From positions 1-63,530 of the forward strand of contig NZ_KQ410745.1 in NCBI RefSeq assembly GCF_001262505.1: a DNA stretch of 63,530 nt, in the 5' to 3' direction. Source of the stretch: Shinella sp. SUS2 (lineage in GTDB: Bacteria; Pseudomonadota; Alphaproteobacteria; Rhizobiales; Rhizobiaceae). Below, in pieces: positions 1-8,002 of this stretch; position 1 is the stretch's first letter; each line of letters starts with the position of its first letter. The notes below the pieces were generated by a model that worked only from the letters and a program-made list of their open reading frames with translations, did no database searches and had not been told where the DNA came from. The position numbers were made by a program, and so were the translations under genes.

Positions 1-44
1 ACTCACCCCCATTGTTCGACGAAGGAATTGAATCATCAATAAAT

Positions 45-596
45 TCAGCCGTCTACAAATTTCCGCGCACAGGTCTCATTAATCACCTTCTCGAATAGAA
101 ACCCTTCGTCATCCGGAAGATCATTCGACGCGGGATGATGTGGGTCCGGATACTTGGCGTGATGAAACGCGATGATCTTGAAGCCACATTTGTTGACGTA
201 GAAGTGGATGTTCCTCTTCTCGAAATAGGGCGTATGGGTTCGCCACGTGATCGTCTTCGGATAACGGGCTTCGATCGCAAGCCAGGCTTTGTGACCCAGA
301 CCCTGCCCATGCTCGCCAACCTTCAGGAAAAATAGATCCAGCGTGTTGTGATGCGTGTTCTCATCGATGGTCACAACTGCGCCACCGATCTTCTCGCCGT
401 CTGAGAGAATACGCAGTGCGACAGCTCCGGGGGCGGCGATAGAGCTGTCTAGGTCCTCGTCGGAAGGTATGGGGCCATCGGGCAGCGCTCCGTATTCATC
501 GATAACAGCAAGAGAAAATGCCTCCTGGAGCTCTTTCTTGAAGTCCGGGAGATCATTCTGATCTGCAACGGCCAGACTGACAGTTTGTATGGTCAT
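45..596 (-). CDS. GNAT-family N-acetyltransferase
   Basis: Predicted cytoplasmic acetyltransferase of 183 residues that would transfer an acetyl group from acetyl-CoA to an unknown amine. The middle carries the GNAT-like stretch HGQGLGHKAWLAIEARYP, where the Q-G-x-G-H run fits the acetyl-CoA pyrophosphate loop, followed by a strand and the YVNKCGFK segment typical of the last GNAT motif. The start at 596 is preceded by a good ribosome-binding site (GGAG, about 8 bases upstream); a longer reading frame extends to 1037 but its N-terminal part overlaps the histidine kinase antisense and has no family resemblance. It follows the two-component genes on the same strand after a 217-bp gap. The substrate cannot be told from the sequence. 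Confidence 0.85.
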   Translation of the reverse strand: MTIQTVSLAVADQNDLPDFKKELQEAFSLAVIDEYGALPDGPIPSDEDLDSSIAAPGAVALRILSDGEKIGGAVVTIDENTHHNTLDLFFLKVGEHGQGLGHKAWLAIEARYPKTITWRTHTPYFEKRNIHFYVNKCGFKIIAFHHAKYPDPHHPASNDLPDDEGFLFEKVINETCARKFVDG

Positions 597-813
597 AACG
601 TTTCTCCAACGGCTTATCGAACGCGGGGCCGGATTCGGTGCCCATAAGTGCGCTTTCCATAATCCCGAGCACAGCATCTTGGTTGGGCCTGGGATGACTG
701 CGTTAGCAAGCCAAGTTTGAGGGTTCGTGGAGGGCGTGTGGAGACGACGTGGAGACGACCGGTGGAGTTGAACGAGCCGTAGAATCCGTAAGGAAGCGGC
801 GACGAACAAAACG
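597..813. other. Intergenic region with an 11-bp tandem repeat
   Basis: This 217-bp gap between the histidine kinase stop and the acetyltransferase start holds no credible gene. The 11-mer GTGGAGACGAC occurs twice in tandem at 738-748 and 749-759, followed by a partial third copy. A promoter for the acetyltransferase probably lies here, but I cannot define it. Confidence 0.4.
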
Positions 814-1875
814 TCACGAGACTGCCTCGCCAAGAACCATCTCGAACATGGCGCCGCCTGTGTCAGATTTTGCGTATTGGACTTTGCCGCCATGAGCCTC
901 AACGATCGCACGGACGACGGATAGACCCAGACCATTGCCGCCCTTTTCCAACGAGCCGGACTCTCCGCCTCTTCGGAAAGGTTCGAACGCGGAAGCGGCG
1001 ATGTCCGGTGCAAGGCCCGGACCTTCGTCGGCGACACGCAGGATCACTTCGTTCCTCTCCACGCAAAGGCTGATTTCGATGAGGCCGCGTTGCGCGTATC
1101 GACGCGCATTTGTGACCAGGGCAAGAAGCGCCTGCCGGATCCGCATCGCATCGACCCGGACCGTGACATCGCAAAGGTCTAGGCTAAGCTCGAAGCCGTC
1201 CTGTTGCAGTTCCCGATCCAACACCGCAGCAAGCCGCAAGATTTCGTCCTTGAGACGAACAGGCTGAAGGCGAAGATCAAGGTGACCACTGTCAGCGAGC
1301 GTCACCGTTCGCAGGTCCTCCACCAGCCTTGCCAATGAATCGACCTGCAGCACGAGGGCACTAAGCGACTTTTCATCGGGCTCGAAGACCCCATCAATCA
1401 TGCCTTGGAGTCGCCCCTTGAGAATGGTCAAAGGTGTACGCAGTTCATGGGCGATCGTGGCATTCCAGAGTGTCATGTCCGAGGCCATGTCCTGCAGACG
1501 CTGGGCCATGGCGTTGAAGTCTTCGACAAGAACGGCCGTCTCCCCCAGAGAGTGATCGCCGGGGATGGCGCGAGCCGAAAGATCGCCGTCTTTGATCTGC
1601 CTGGCGCTTATCGCCAATGATTCCAACGGTTCGAGGATGCGGCGCGCCAATCGGATCGATGCGATCGCCGCGACGATCAGCGCGATTAAGATGAGAATGG
1701 CCAGAGTAATGAAATCGAAGCCCGTCAGCCAATTGTCAGCGTCTTCAGACCAGGGAGAAAAATAGAAGAGGGCGGTGAAGGCGAGATAGGTTCCAAAGAA
1801 GACCAGCAGGCCAGCCGCCAGGGTGACCGAGGCCATGGCGAGCAATATCTGCCGACTGAGCCCCTTCACGATCAT
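814..1875 (-). CDS. Two-component sensor histidine kinase (BaeS-like)
   Basis: Membrane sensor kinase of 353 residues that should autophosphorylate and pass phosphate to the response regulator encoded just upstream. Two membrane segments (about 9-39 and 54-76) bracket a very short periplasmic loop, so it is likely to sense envelope signals. A HAMP domain follows (about 77-130), then the H-box IAHELRTPLT with the phosphorylated His at 143, an N-box around NARRYAQRG, and G-boxes DEGPGLAP and GNGLGLSVV of the ATPase domain. Its start overlaps the regulator stop by 4 bp (ATGA). With the divergent RND pump it resembles the BaeSR/AdeRS arrangement, so efflux control is a reasonable inference. Confidence 0.93.
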   Translation of the reverse strand: MIVKGLSRQILLAMASVTLAAGLLVFFGTYLAFTALFYFSPWSEDADNWLTGFDFITLAILILIALIVAAIASIRLARRILEPLESLAISARQIKDGDLSARAIPGDHSLGETAVLVEDFNAMAQRLQDMASDMTLWNATIAHELRTPLTILKGRLQGMIDGVFEPDEKSLSALVLQVDSLARLVEDLRTVTLADSGHLDLRLQPVRLKDEILRLAAVLDRELQQDGFELSLDLCDVTVRVDAMRIRQALLALVTNARRYAQRGLIEISLCVERNEVILRVADEGPGLAPDIAASAFEPFRRGGESGSLEKGGNGLGLSVVRAIVEAHGGKVQYAKSDTGGAMFEMVLGEAVS

Positions 1876-2567
1876 GGATCGACCCCAAGGCGGTAGCCGA
1901 CGCCTCGAATGCTGATCAACAAGCCTTCGCTTCCCATCTGTTCGAGCTTCTTGCGAAGCTTGCTCAAATGACTGTCGATCGTTCGATCCAGCGCATCCGA
2001 GCCGGGCAGGCAGGCGCCAACAAGTTCGGCTCGCGAGAACACCTTGGTGGGTGTCCGAGCGAGATGGGCCAGAAGCCTGAATTCCGACAGCGTGAGAGGT
2101 ACGGTCACTGGCCCGTCCTCCTTCTCAATCTTAACCTGATAGCTATCGAGATCGATTGCCAGGTTTCCGACCCGGATCACTGCGCCCGCTTGGCTGAGAC
2201 CCGCGCGACGCAACACGGCCTTGGCTCGCGCGACGACCTCGATCGGATTGAAGGGCTTGACGATATAGTCGTCCGCGCCGATGCGCAGGCCCTGTAACCG
2301 ATCGACATCCTCATCAAGTGCCGTGATCATGATGACAGGTGTGCGGCCTCGTCTCTGGATCTCTGCGAGAAGCTCCCAGCCATCCAGGCGCGGCATAGTG
2401 ATATCAGCCAAGACGATGTCGGGTTTCAACGACCGGTGCAGATCAAGCGCCACCTGCCCGTCGCGGGCATGCACGGTGCGGAAGCCTTCGCGGGCAAAGT
2501 ACGCCTCAAGGATGCCGGCGATCTCCGCATCGTCCTCAGCTATCAAAACAAGTTCTGCCATGCTCAT
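1872..2567 (-). CDS. Two-component response regulator (OmpR family)
   Basis: DNA-binding response regulator of 231 residues. The receiver domain (about 5-120) has the acidic pair EDD at 11-13, the phospho-acceptor Asp55 in LADITMP, and the conserved Lys in DDYIVKPF. The C-terminal winged helix (about 135-230) has the OmpR/PhoB signature ending in SIRGVGYRLG. The start at 2567 has GGAG five bases upstream; an ATG two codons later is less well placed. It is cotranscribed with the kinase through a 4-bp overlap and diverges from the RND efflux operon across a 140-bp gap, which suggests that it controls that pump. It resembles BaeR/AdeR regulators. Confidence 0.93.
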   Translation of the reverse strand: MSMAELVLIAEDDAEIAGILEAYFAREGFRTVHARDGQVALDLHRSLKPDIVLADITMPRLDGWELLAEIQRRGRTPVIMITALDEDVDRLQGLRIGADDYIVKPFNPIEVVARAKAVLRRAGLSQAGAVIRVGNLAIDLDSYQVKIEKEDGPVTVPLTLSEFRLLAHLARTPTKVFSRAELVGACLPGSDALDRTIDSHLSKLRKKLEQMGSEGLLISIRGVGYRLGVDP

Positions 2568-2682
2568 CGCACTCCTTGCAATTTACATGGCACCGAACGG
2601 TCCGTCCGTCGAGCGGCCGTGCCCCGCCTCCATAATATCGCAACAGAACCTCCACAAACCGCCAATGGAAGACTCTTAGAGC

Positions 2683-2718
2683 GTCACCATCGATACTCCC
2701 TCACGAGATGATGGTGAC
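2683..2718. repeat. Inverted repeat over the RND operon start
   Basis: A perfect 9-bp inverted repeat, GTCACCATC at 2683-2691 and GATGGTGAC at 2710-2718, with an 18-bp spacer. It covers the first two candidate start codons of the adaptor gene (2708 and 2711). It could be an operator for the divergent response regulator, or an mRNA hairpin that hides the start codon. If so, the third ATG at 2723 may be the true start. Confidence 0.45.
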
Positions 2719-3886
2719 ACAGATGCGAAATGTCGCGCGGTTTTGGCTTTTCTGCATGTTATGCGTGCCATTATTGCTGCTGCTTGCTTGCTGTGCTGAG
2801 CAGGATGTTGAAGCGAATGGAGCGGCCGAACCGCAGGCCGTGCGCGTCAGCGTGATGACGGTGCAGCCGCAAGCCGTGACGGTCTATGACGAGCTGCCAG
2901 GACGTGTCAGTGCCTTGCGCACGGCCGAAATCCGGCCGCAGGTCAGCGGAATCATTCAAAAGAAGCTCTTTCAAGAGGGCTCTTTCGTGGACGCAGATGC
3001 GCCACTCTTCCAGATCGATCCATCGCCCTTTGCGGCCGATGTCGATGCTGCCGCCGCCGCGCTTGCGCGTGCCGAAGCCGAGTTTGTCAATGCGAAGGTG
3101 AAGTTCGAGCGCGCTGAGCTGCTCTCGGCACAGAAGATCACCAGTGACGAAGCTCTCAACAATGCGGCCGCGACGCTTGCTCAGGCTAAGGCGAGCGTGG
3201 CCGAGGCCACGGCCAATTTGACCCGGCGAAAGCTCGAATTGTCGAATGCGACAATTCGCAGCCCGATTAGTGGGACGATCGGTCAGTCCTTCATGACAGA
3301 AGGCGGCCTAGCCTCGTCTTCCGGGAGCGCACCGCTTGCAGTGATCCAGCAGATCGACCAGGTCTATGTAGATGTTCGTCAATCATCGATGAGCCTCGAA
3401 AGCCTGCGCGAGACGGCATCGAGTTCCGAAGTCAAAGATCCGGAAAAACTGCCGGTCAAGATCAAAACCATCACGGACAGGCCGTACGCCCATACGGGCA
3501 CTATCGTGTTTTCCGATATCTCCGTCGACAGCGCAACAGGGAGTCTGGCCATCCGCATAGTCGTGCCGAACGCCGAGGACCAGTTGCTGCCTGGTATGTT
3601 TGTGCGCGCACTCGTGCCGCGAGAGGTCCATTCCGCAGCACTTCTTGTGCCTCAAGAGGCCGTGATGCGCGACCTCACCGGAAAGCCGCAACTCGTCATC
3701 GTCAACGCAAAGAAGACGAGCGAAAAACGTCTGGTGGAACTGGGGCCGCTTATCGATCGCAACTACCTCGTAAGACGCGGCTTGTCGGCTGGAGAAACGA
3801 TTGTCGTTCAAGGGCAGGAGAGGGTCCAAAGTGGCCAGCTTTTGGAGACATCGCCGGTCCAACCCGTCCCTGGTACGCAGAGCTGA
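2708..3886 (+). CDS. RND efflux pump periplasmic adaptor (membrane fusion protein)
   Basis: Periplasmic adaptor of 392 residues (AcrA/MexA/AdeA family) that should link the inner-membrane RND pump to an outer-membrane channel. The N-terminus has a hydrophobic segment followed by LLLLACC, a plausible lipobox for lipid anchoring. A barrel-sandwich domain (EIRPQVSGIIQKKLFQEGSFV), an alpha-helical hairpin rich in Ala (about 105-185), the second lipoyl half (NATIRSPISGTIG) and a C-terminal membrane-proximal domain follow in order. In-frame ATGs at 2708, 2711 and 2723 all give a signal sequence; none has a strong ribosome-binding site. The pump gene follows after 10 bp, so they form one operon. Confidence 0.93.
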   Translation: MMVTQMRNVARFWLFCMLCVPLLLLLACCAEQDVEANGAAEPQAVRVSVMTVQPQAVTVYDELPGRVSALRTAEIRPQVSGIIQKKLFQEGSFVDADAPLFQIDPSPFAADVDAAAAALARAEAEFVNAKVKFERAELLSAQKITSDEALNNAAATLAQAKASVAEATANLTRRKLELSNATIRSPISGTIGQSFMTEGGLASSSGSAPLAVIQQIDQVYVDVRQSSMSLESLRETASSSEVKDPEKLPVKIKTITDRPYAHTGTIVFSDISVDSATGSLAIRIVVPNAEDQLLPGMFVRALVPREVHSAALLVPQEAVMRDLTGKPQLVIVNAKKTSEKRLVELGPLIDRNYLVRRGLSAGETIVVQGQERVQSGQLLETSPVQPVPGTQS

Positions 3887-3896
3887 GACAGCCATC

Positions 3897-6800
3897 ATGC
3901 CGCAATTTTTCATCGAACGGCCCGTCTTCGCATGGGTCATCGCAATCATGATTGTGATCGCCGGTCTGATCGCCATCCCGCAACTGCCCGTGTCGCGTTA
4001 CCCGGCGATTGCTCCGCCTAGCGTGTCGATTTACGCGAGCTATCCCGGCGCCACTCCGCAGGTCATCAACGATAGCGTCACCAGTCTGATCGAACGCGAG
4101 GTTTCCGGCGCAAAGAATGTGCTTTACTTCGACTCGTCTGCTGACTCCTCGGGATCGACAACCGTCACCGTCACCTTCAAGCCGGGCACGGACGCTGAAT
4201 TGGCTCAGGTGGACATCCAGAACAGGCTCAAGGCCGTGGAGCCGCGATTGCCAGAGGCAGTCCGTCGGGCTGGCCTATCGGTGGAATCGGCTTCGTCAGG
4301 GTTCTTGATGATTGTCTCCCTGAAGTCGAAAGACGGCGCCATCGACGCATTGGCGCTTGATGACTATCTCGTGCGCAACATCGCCCCGGAACTCAAGCGG
4401 GTTTCAGGCGTCGGCCGCGTCCAGTCCTTCGGGTCCGAGGCTGCCATGCGGATCTGGGTCGATCCGACGCGCTTGCTCGCGCATTCTGTTTCGATGGCCG
4501 AGGTCATACAGGCGATCCAGTCGCAGAACCTTCAGGTGGCGCCTGGGCGACTTGGAGATGCGCCGACAGTTCCAGGGCAAAAGGTCAGCGTACCGCTCAA
4601 TGTCGAAGGCCAGCTTCAGACCGTCAACGAATTCTCGGACATCGTCCTCCGCTCAAATCCGGACGGCTCCCATCTGACGCTGGGTGATGTTGCCCGCATT
4701 GAGGTTGGATCCCAGTCGTCGAGCTTCGCCATTCTCGACGGCGGCAAGCCTGCCACGGCAGCCGCCATCCAGGTCACACCCGGGGCAAATGCGGTTAGCA
4801 CCTCTAGCGGTGTTCGCGCGAGACTGGCAGAGCTTTCGCTGAACATGCCGGCGGGGATCGAATATGCGATCTCGTACGACGCGGCACCCTTCGTGAAGGT
4901 CTCGATCCAGAAAGTGGCGCAGACACTGGCTGAGGCTATGGTGCTCGTCTTTCTCATCATGCTGCTCTTCCTGCAGAACATCCGGTACACCCTCATTCCG
5001 GCCATCGTCGCACCGATAGCGCTGCTCGGCACCTTCGCGGTCATGCTGGCATTGGGATATTCCATCAATGTCCTAACGATGTTCGGCATGGTTCTCGCGA
5101 TCGGGATTATCGTAGACGACGCGATCGTGGTCGTGGAAAACGTCGAGCGGCTGATGGCGACGGAAGGTCTGTCCCCCCGTGAGGCGACGCGAAAGGCCAT
5201 GGGCGAGATCACGGGCGCGGTGATCGAGATCACGCTCGTCTTGACAGCCGTGCTTCTTCCTATGGGCTTTGCCTCCGGCGCGGTTGGCGCGATCTATCGT
5301 CAGTTCACGGTATCTATGGCCGTGTCGGTCGCTTTCTCGGCCTTTCTGGCTCTCAGCCTGACCCCGGCGCTTTGCGCGAGCTTGTTGAAGCCGATCGATA
5401 GCGGGCACCATCGGCGAAACGGACTTTTCGGCTGGTTCAACCGCGGCTTTGATCGCTTGACCGAGGGCTACACGGGCTGGGTCGCACGTCTTGTTCAGAG
5501 GACCGGTCGGACCATGCTTGTCTATGTCACGATAGTGGGCGCAGTCGCCTATGGTTACGGCACGCTGGCGACGGCATTCGTGCCTGAGGAAGATCAGGGC
5601 TCGTTCATGACCTCCATCACACTTCCGGCGGAGGCGACGGCTGAACGCACCCGAGACGTCGTTGATCTCTTAGAAAAACATGTCCAGACACGACCGGATA
5701 TCGTCAACAACCTGACAATCATGGGTTTCGGTTTCTCGGGTTCAGGTTCCAATACCGCCATGTCGTTTACGAGCCTCAAGGATTGGGATAAGCGTTCAGG
5801 TAGCGTCGATGACGAGGTGAATCTAGCAACCGAAGCCATGGCTGCAGCACCAGAGGGCGAGATTCTCAGCATGAAGCCGCCGGCCATTGATGAGCTCGGT
5901 ACAACCTCTGGATTTGCGCTAAGGCTTCAAGACCGCGCTAACCATGGGGAGATAGCCTTTTCTGCGGCTGCAGCCCAACTCACGAAGCTTGCGTCCGAGA
6001 GCACGCTGCTGAGCGACGTGCGCGTGGACGGGCTGCCAAACGGTCCCAGTGTTACCCTTGTCGTCGATCGCCAGAAGGCAAGTGCGCTGGGGGTCGCCTA
6101 CACGACGATTAGTGACACGCTCAGCGGTTCCGTTGGCTCGACCTATGTCAATGACTTCCCGCGCGACGGTCGGCTGCAACAGGTCATCCTCCAGGCCGAG
6201 CCGAAAAGCCGTATGCAGGTCGATGACATCCTTAACCTGCATGTTCGCAGCGATGCGGGCAAAATGGTTCAGCTTTCGGAAATTGTGACAGCAGAATGGT
6301 CCACCATCCCACTGCAGGTGACACGCTATAATGGATATCCGTCCCTCAGCCTGTCGGGTTCGGCAGCAAAAGGTGTGTCGAGCGGTGAAGCCATGGATGA
6401 AATTGAGCAATTGGCGCTCAAGCTTCCCAAGGGCTTTGCCGTCGAATGGACGGGGCAGTCCCTGCAGGAGCGGCAATCGGGTACGCAGGCGCCGATGCTC
6501 ATGGCCTTTTCGTTCCTCATTGTCTTTCTGGTGCTCGCAGCCTTGTACGAAAGCTGGACCATTCCACTCTCCGTCATGCTGGTTGTCCCGCTCGGGATCC
6601 TCGGGGCGGTGATCGCTGTTCACCTGCGTGGCCTGGAAAACGATGTCTTCTTCAAGGTCGGCCTGATCACCCTGATCGGCCTTTCCGCCAAGAATGCGGT
6701 GTTGATTGTCGAGTTCGCGCGCAAGCGCCAGCGAGACGGGCTGGTTCTTGCCGCAGCCGTCGTCGAAGCCGCGCGCCTTCGTCTGCGCCCTATCGTCATG

Positions 6801-7010
6801 ACCTCGCTCGCCTTTACGCTGGGCGTCGTTCCGCTGGTCATTGCATCAGGTGCAAGCTCGGAAACCCAGAATGCAATTGGGACCGGCCTATTCGGCGGAA
6901 TGATTTCCGGAACGGTACTTGCGGTATTATTTGTCCCGGCCTTGTACGTGATCGTGACGCGGTTCACACGCTGGCTCGGACGTTCAAGTGCGCTGCCCGG
7001 CAACGGCTAG
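3897..7010 (+). CDS. RND multidrug efflux permease (AcrB/MexB/AdeB type)
   Basis: Inner-membrane proton-driven drug pump of 1037 residues, the usual size of the HAE1 family. It opens with the conserved MPQFFIERPVFAWVIAI; the open frame begins 32 codons upstream but that part overlaps the adaptor gene and is not family sequence. The fourth membrane helix carries the paired Asp of the proton relay (IGIIVDDAIVVVENVER), and the second half repeats the fold (LIGLSAKNAVLIVEFA). Two large periplasmic loops carry the substrate pockets. No TolC/OprM-type channel gene lies next to it, so the pump must borrow one from elsewhere. Regulation by the divergent two-component system is inferred. Confidence 0.96.
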   Translation: MPQFFIERPVFAWVIAIMIVIAGLIAIPQLPVSRYPAIAPPSVSIYASYPGATPQVINDSVTSLIEREVSGAKNVLYFDSSADSSGSTTVTVTFKPGTDAELAQVDIQNRLKAVEPRLPEAVRRAGLSVESASSGFLMIVSLKSKDGAIDALALDDYLVRNIAPELKRVSGVGRVQSFGSEAAMRIWVDPTRLLAHSVSMAEVIQAIQSQNLQVAPGRLGDAPTVPGQKVSVPLNVEGQLQTVNEFSDIVLRSNPDGSHLTLGDVARIEVGSQSSSFAILDGGKPATAAAIQVTPGANAVSTSSGVRARLAELSLNMPAGIEYAISYDAAPFVKVSIQKVAQTLAEAMVLVFLIMLLFLQNIRYTLIPAIVAPIALLGTFAVMLALGYSINVLTMFGMVLAIGIIVDDAIVVVENVERLMATEGLSPREATRKAMGEITGAVIEITLVLTAVLLPMGFASGAVGAIYRQFTVSMAVSVAFSAFLALSLTPALCASLLKPIDSGHHRRNGLFGWFNRGFDRLTEGYTGWVARLVQRTGRTMLVYVTIVGAVAYGYGTLATAFVPEEDQGSFMTSITLPAEATAERTRDVVDLLEKHVQTRPDIVNNLTIMGFGFSGSGSNTAMSFTSLKDWDKRSGSVDDEVNLATEAMAAAPEGEILSMKPPAIDELGTTSGFALRLQDRANHGEIAFSAAAAQLTKLASESTLLSDVRVDGLPNGPSVTLVVDRQKASALGVAYTTISDTLSGSVGSTYVNDFPRDGRLQQVILQAEPKSRMQVDDILNLHVRSDAGKMVQLSEIVTAEWSTIPLQVTRYNGYPSLSLSGSAAKGVSSGEAMDEIEQLALKLPKGFAVEWTGQSLQERQSGTQAPMLMAFSFLIVFLVLAALYESWTIPLSVMLVVPLGILGAVIAVHLRGLENDVFFKVGLITLIGLSAKNAVLIVEFARKRQRDGLVLAAAVVEAARLRLRPIVMTSLAFTLGVVPLVIASGASSETQNAIGTGLFGGMISGTVLAVLFVPALYVIVTRFTRWLGRSSALPGNG

Positions 7011-7041
7011 CCAGCTGGACCGATACGGCACAACCCCCAAC

Positions 7042-7087
7042 GAGATTGTCCGCTTCTCTTGTCCACGAGACAGAAGCGGACAGTCTT
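7042..7087. terminator. Long stem-loop downstream of the RND permease
   Basis: Arms at 7042-7057 and 7072-7087 pair over 16 positions, with a perfect 11-bp core (TGTCCGCTTCT / AGAAGCGGACA), two G-T wobbles outside it and a 14-nt loop. There is no T-run on either strand, so it is not a textbook intrinsic terminator, but its place between convergent genes suggests 3'-end formation or transcript protection. Confidence 0.5.
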
Positions 7088-7177
7088 GTCACGGCCCCAA
7101 ACCGGCCATTGGGGACATCAAGTGGTGCCCGTATCGGAAACTTGATCTGAATATAAAGTGGTGAGCCGCGGGGCGCG

Positions 7178-7198
7178 GGTTCTGATCCCTTCAAGAGC
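7178..7198 (+). repeat. 21-bp dispersed repeat, copy A
   Basis: GGTTCTGATCCCTTCAAGAGC, matching copy C (17440-17460) at 19 of 21 positions and copy B (7940-7960) at 18 of 21. Copies A and B are in the same orientation on either side of the VapBC genes. The function is unknown; a former attachment or insertion site is one option. Confidence 0.5.
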
Positions 7199-7241
7199 AT
7201 TTTAAGTTATGCATTCGGCCGGTGCTCACGTCCTACACCGA

Positions 7242-7625
7242 CTAATTGGGTGGGACCATAGGTGTATGCAGCACGGCGCCTGCCTTTTGAGCTGCTGCTG
7301 TTAGGCGTTTGTCCCTGGTCCACAAGCTCGATCGCCCGTCAAGCAGCGTCGAAGCCAACAAGTGTGCGTCGGTGTAACCGATTCCCATACTGAAAATCGA
7401 ATGACGATCGATCATTGTCATGACCTCAGCGTGCGTGGCGACGAATGCTTCGCGCTGTGCCGCTAAATACGCCACTACGGCATCACGGTCCCGAAGACTG
7501 CCAAGCGCCAATTCGCCGATAATCGCAGGGTGGCAGAGTAGGAGGTCGTCCTCAATGATTGTGCGTAGCTCCGAGTCTCCGTAGCGAAAATGATCGATCC
7601 AGATGGAGGTGTCTACAAGGATCAC
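7242..7625 (-). CDS. vapC: VapC-type PIN-domain toxin ribonuclease
   Basis: PIN-domain protein of 127 residues, the usual VapC length, expected to cut RNA (often initiator tRNA or 23S rRNA) when free of its antitoxin. Conserved acidic residues are visible: Asp in ILVDTSIWIDH at the N-terminus, Glu in IIGELALGSL, Asp in GIGYTDAHLLAS and Asp in LWTRDKRL. It starts with GTG overlapping the antitoxin stop by 4 bp (GTGA), so translation is coupled. The pair sits in an otherwise gene-poor stretch between the efflux genes and the sugar operon, as mobile toxin-antitoxin modules often do. Confidence 0.92.
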   Translation of the reverse strand: MILVDTSIWIDHFRYGDSELRTIIEDDLLLCHPAIIGELALGSLRDRDAVVAYLAAQREAFVATHAEVMTMIDRHSIFSMGIGYTDAHLLASTLLDGRSSLWTRDKRLTAAAQKAGAVLHTPMVPPN

Positions 7626-7822
7626 TTTGCCGCTTCGCTCCGGCGCCGAGGGGCTGCTTCAGCATCGGGCATGGAGCCCCCGAGCGCGAGCAGTCGCTTT
7701 CCTGATTCGATTCGCACAAGTGTTTCCAATGCCTGGCGGACAAGCGCAGCCGTTTCCTTGGTTCCGGTTAGGAATCTTGCTCGTTCCATGAGGTTGTCGT
7801 CGAGATTGATCGTGGATCGCAT
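7622..7822 (-). CDS. vapB: VapB-type antitoxin (ribbon-helix-helix)
   Basis: Antitoxin of 66 residues. The N-terminal MRSTINLDDNLMERA forms the short strand and helix of a ribbon-helix-helix DNA-binding domain, followed by ALVRQALETLVRIE, and a flexible tail (about 48-66) that would wrap VapC. AGGAG lies about nine bases before the start. It should bind VapC and repress its own operon through the palindrome at 7853-7868. Confidence 0.92.
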   Translation of the reverse strand: MRSTINLDDNLMERARFLTGTKETAALVRQALETLVRIESGKRLLALGGSMPDAEAAPRRRSEAAK

Positions 7823-7852
7823 GAAAAAGCTCCTGCATAGAGTGGCATCGAT

Positions 7853-7868
7853 AGCACCATTTGGTGCT
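7853..7868 (-). promoter_or_regulatory. VapB operator palindrome
   Basis: AGCACCA-TT-TGGTGCT is a perfect 7-bp inverted repeat with a 2-bp centre, about 30 bp before the vapB start codon. Its position and form fit the autoregulatory operator of a VapBC complex. The core promoter elements around it are not clear. Confidence 0.7.
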
Positions 7869-7939
7869 GAAATCTACGCCTTGCTGTACTCACTCCAATG
7901 CGGCGGCCGATTACCGATCAGAATCATCTTAGAGTTTTT

Positions 7940-7960
7940 GGTTCAAATCCCATCAAGAGC
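7940..7960 (+). repeat. 21-bp dispersed repeat, copy B
   Basis: GGTTCAAATCCCATCAAGAGC, 18 of 21 identical to copy A at 7178. It contains a tRNA T-loop-like core (GGTTCAAATCC) but no T-stem or acceptor pairing, so I do not call a tRNA. It lies just beyond the VapBC promoter region. Confidence 0.5.
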
Positions 7961-8002
7961 CCTTGCTGATCAAGACCAAGCGCATCTTGTTTCGGCGAAG
8001 GT

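Larger units (their letters stand above)
7011..7241. other. Intergenic region with hairpin and repeat copy A
   Basis: This 231-bp gap lies between the convergent RND permease and VapC genes. It holds a strong hairpin (7042-7087) and the first copy of a 21-bp repeat (7178-7198), listed separately. I see no gene. Confidence 0.5.

Noticed and set aside
7940..7960. tRNA 3' fragment
   Set aside because: GGTTCAAATCC resembles a T-loop, but the T-stem does not pair and there is no acceptor or anticodon arm nearby.
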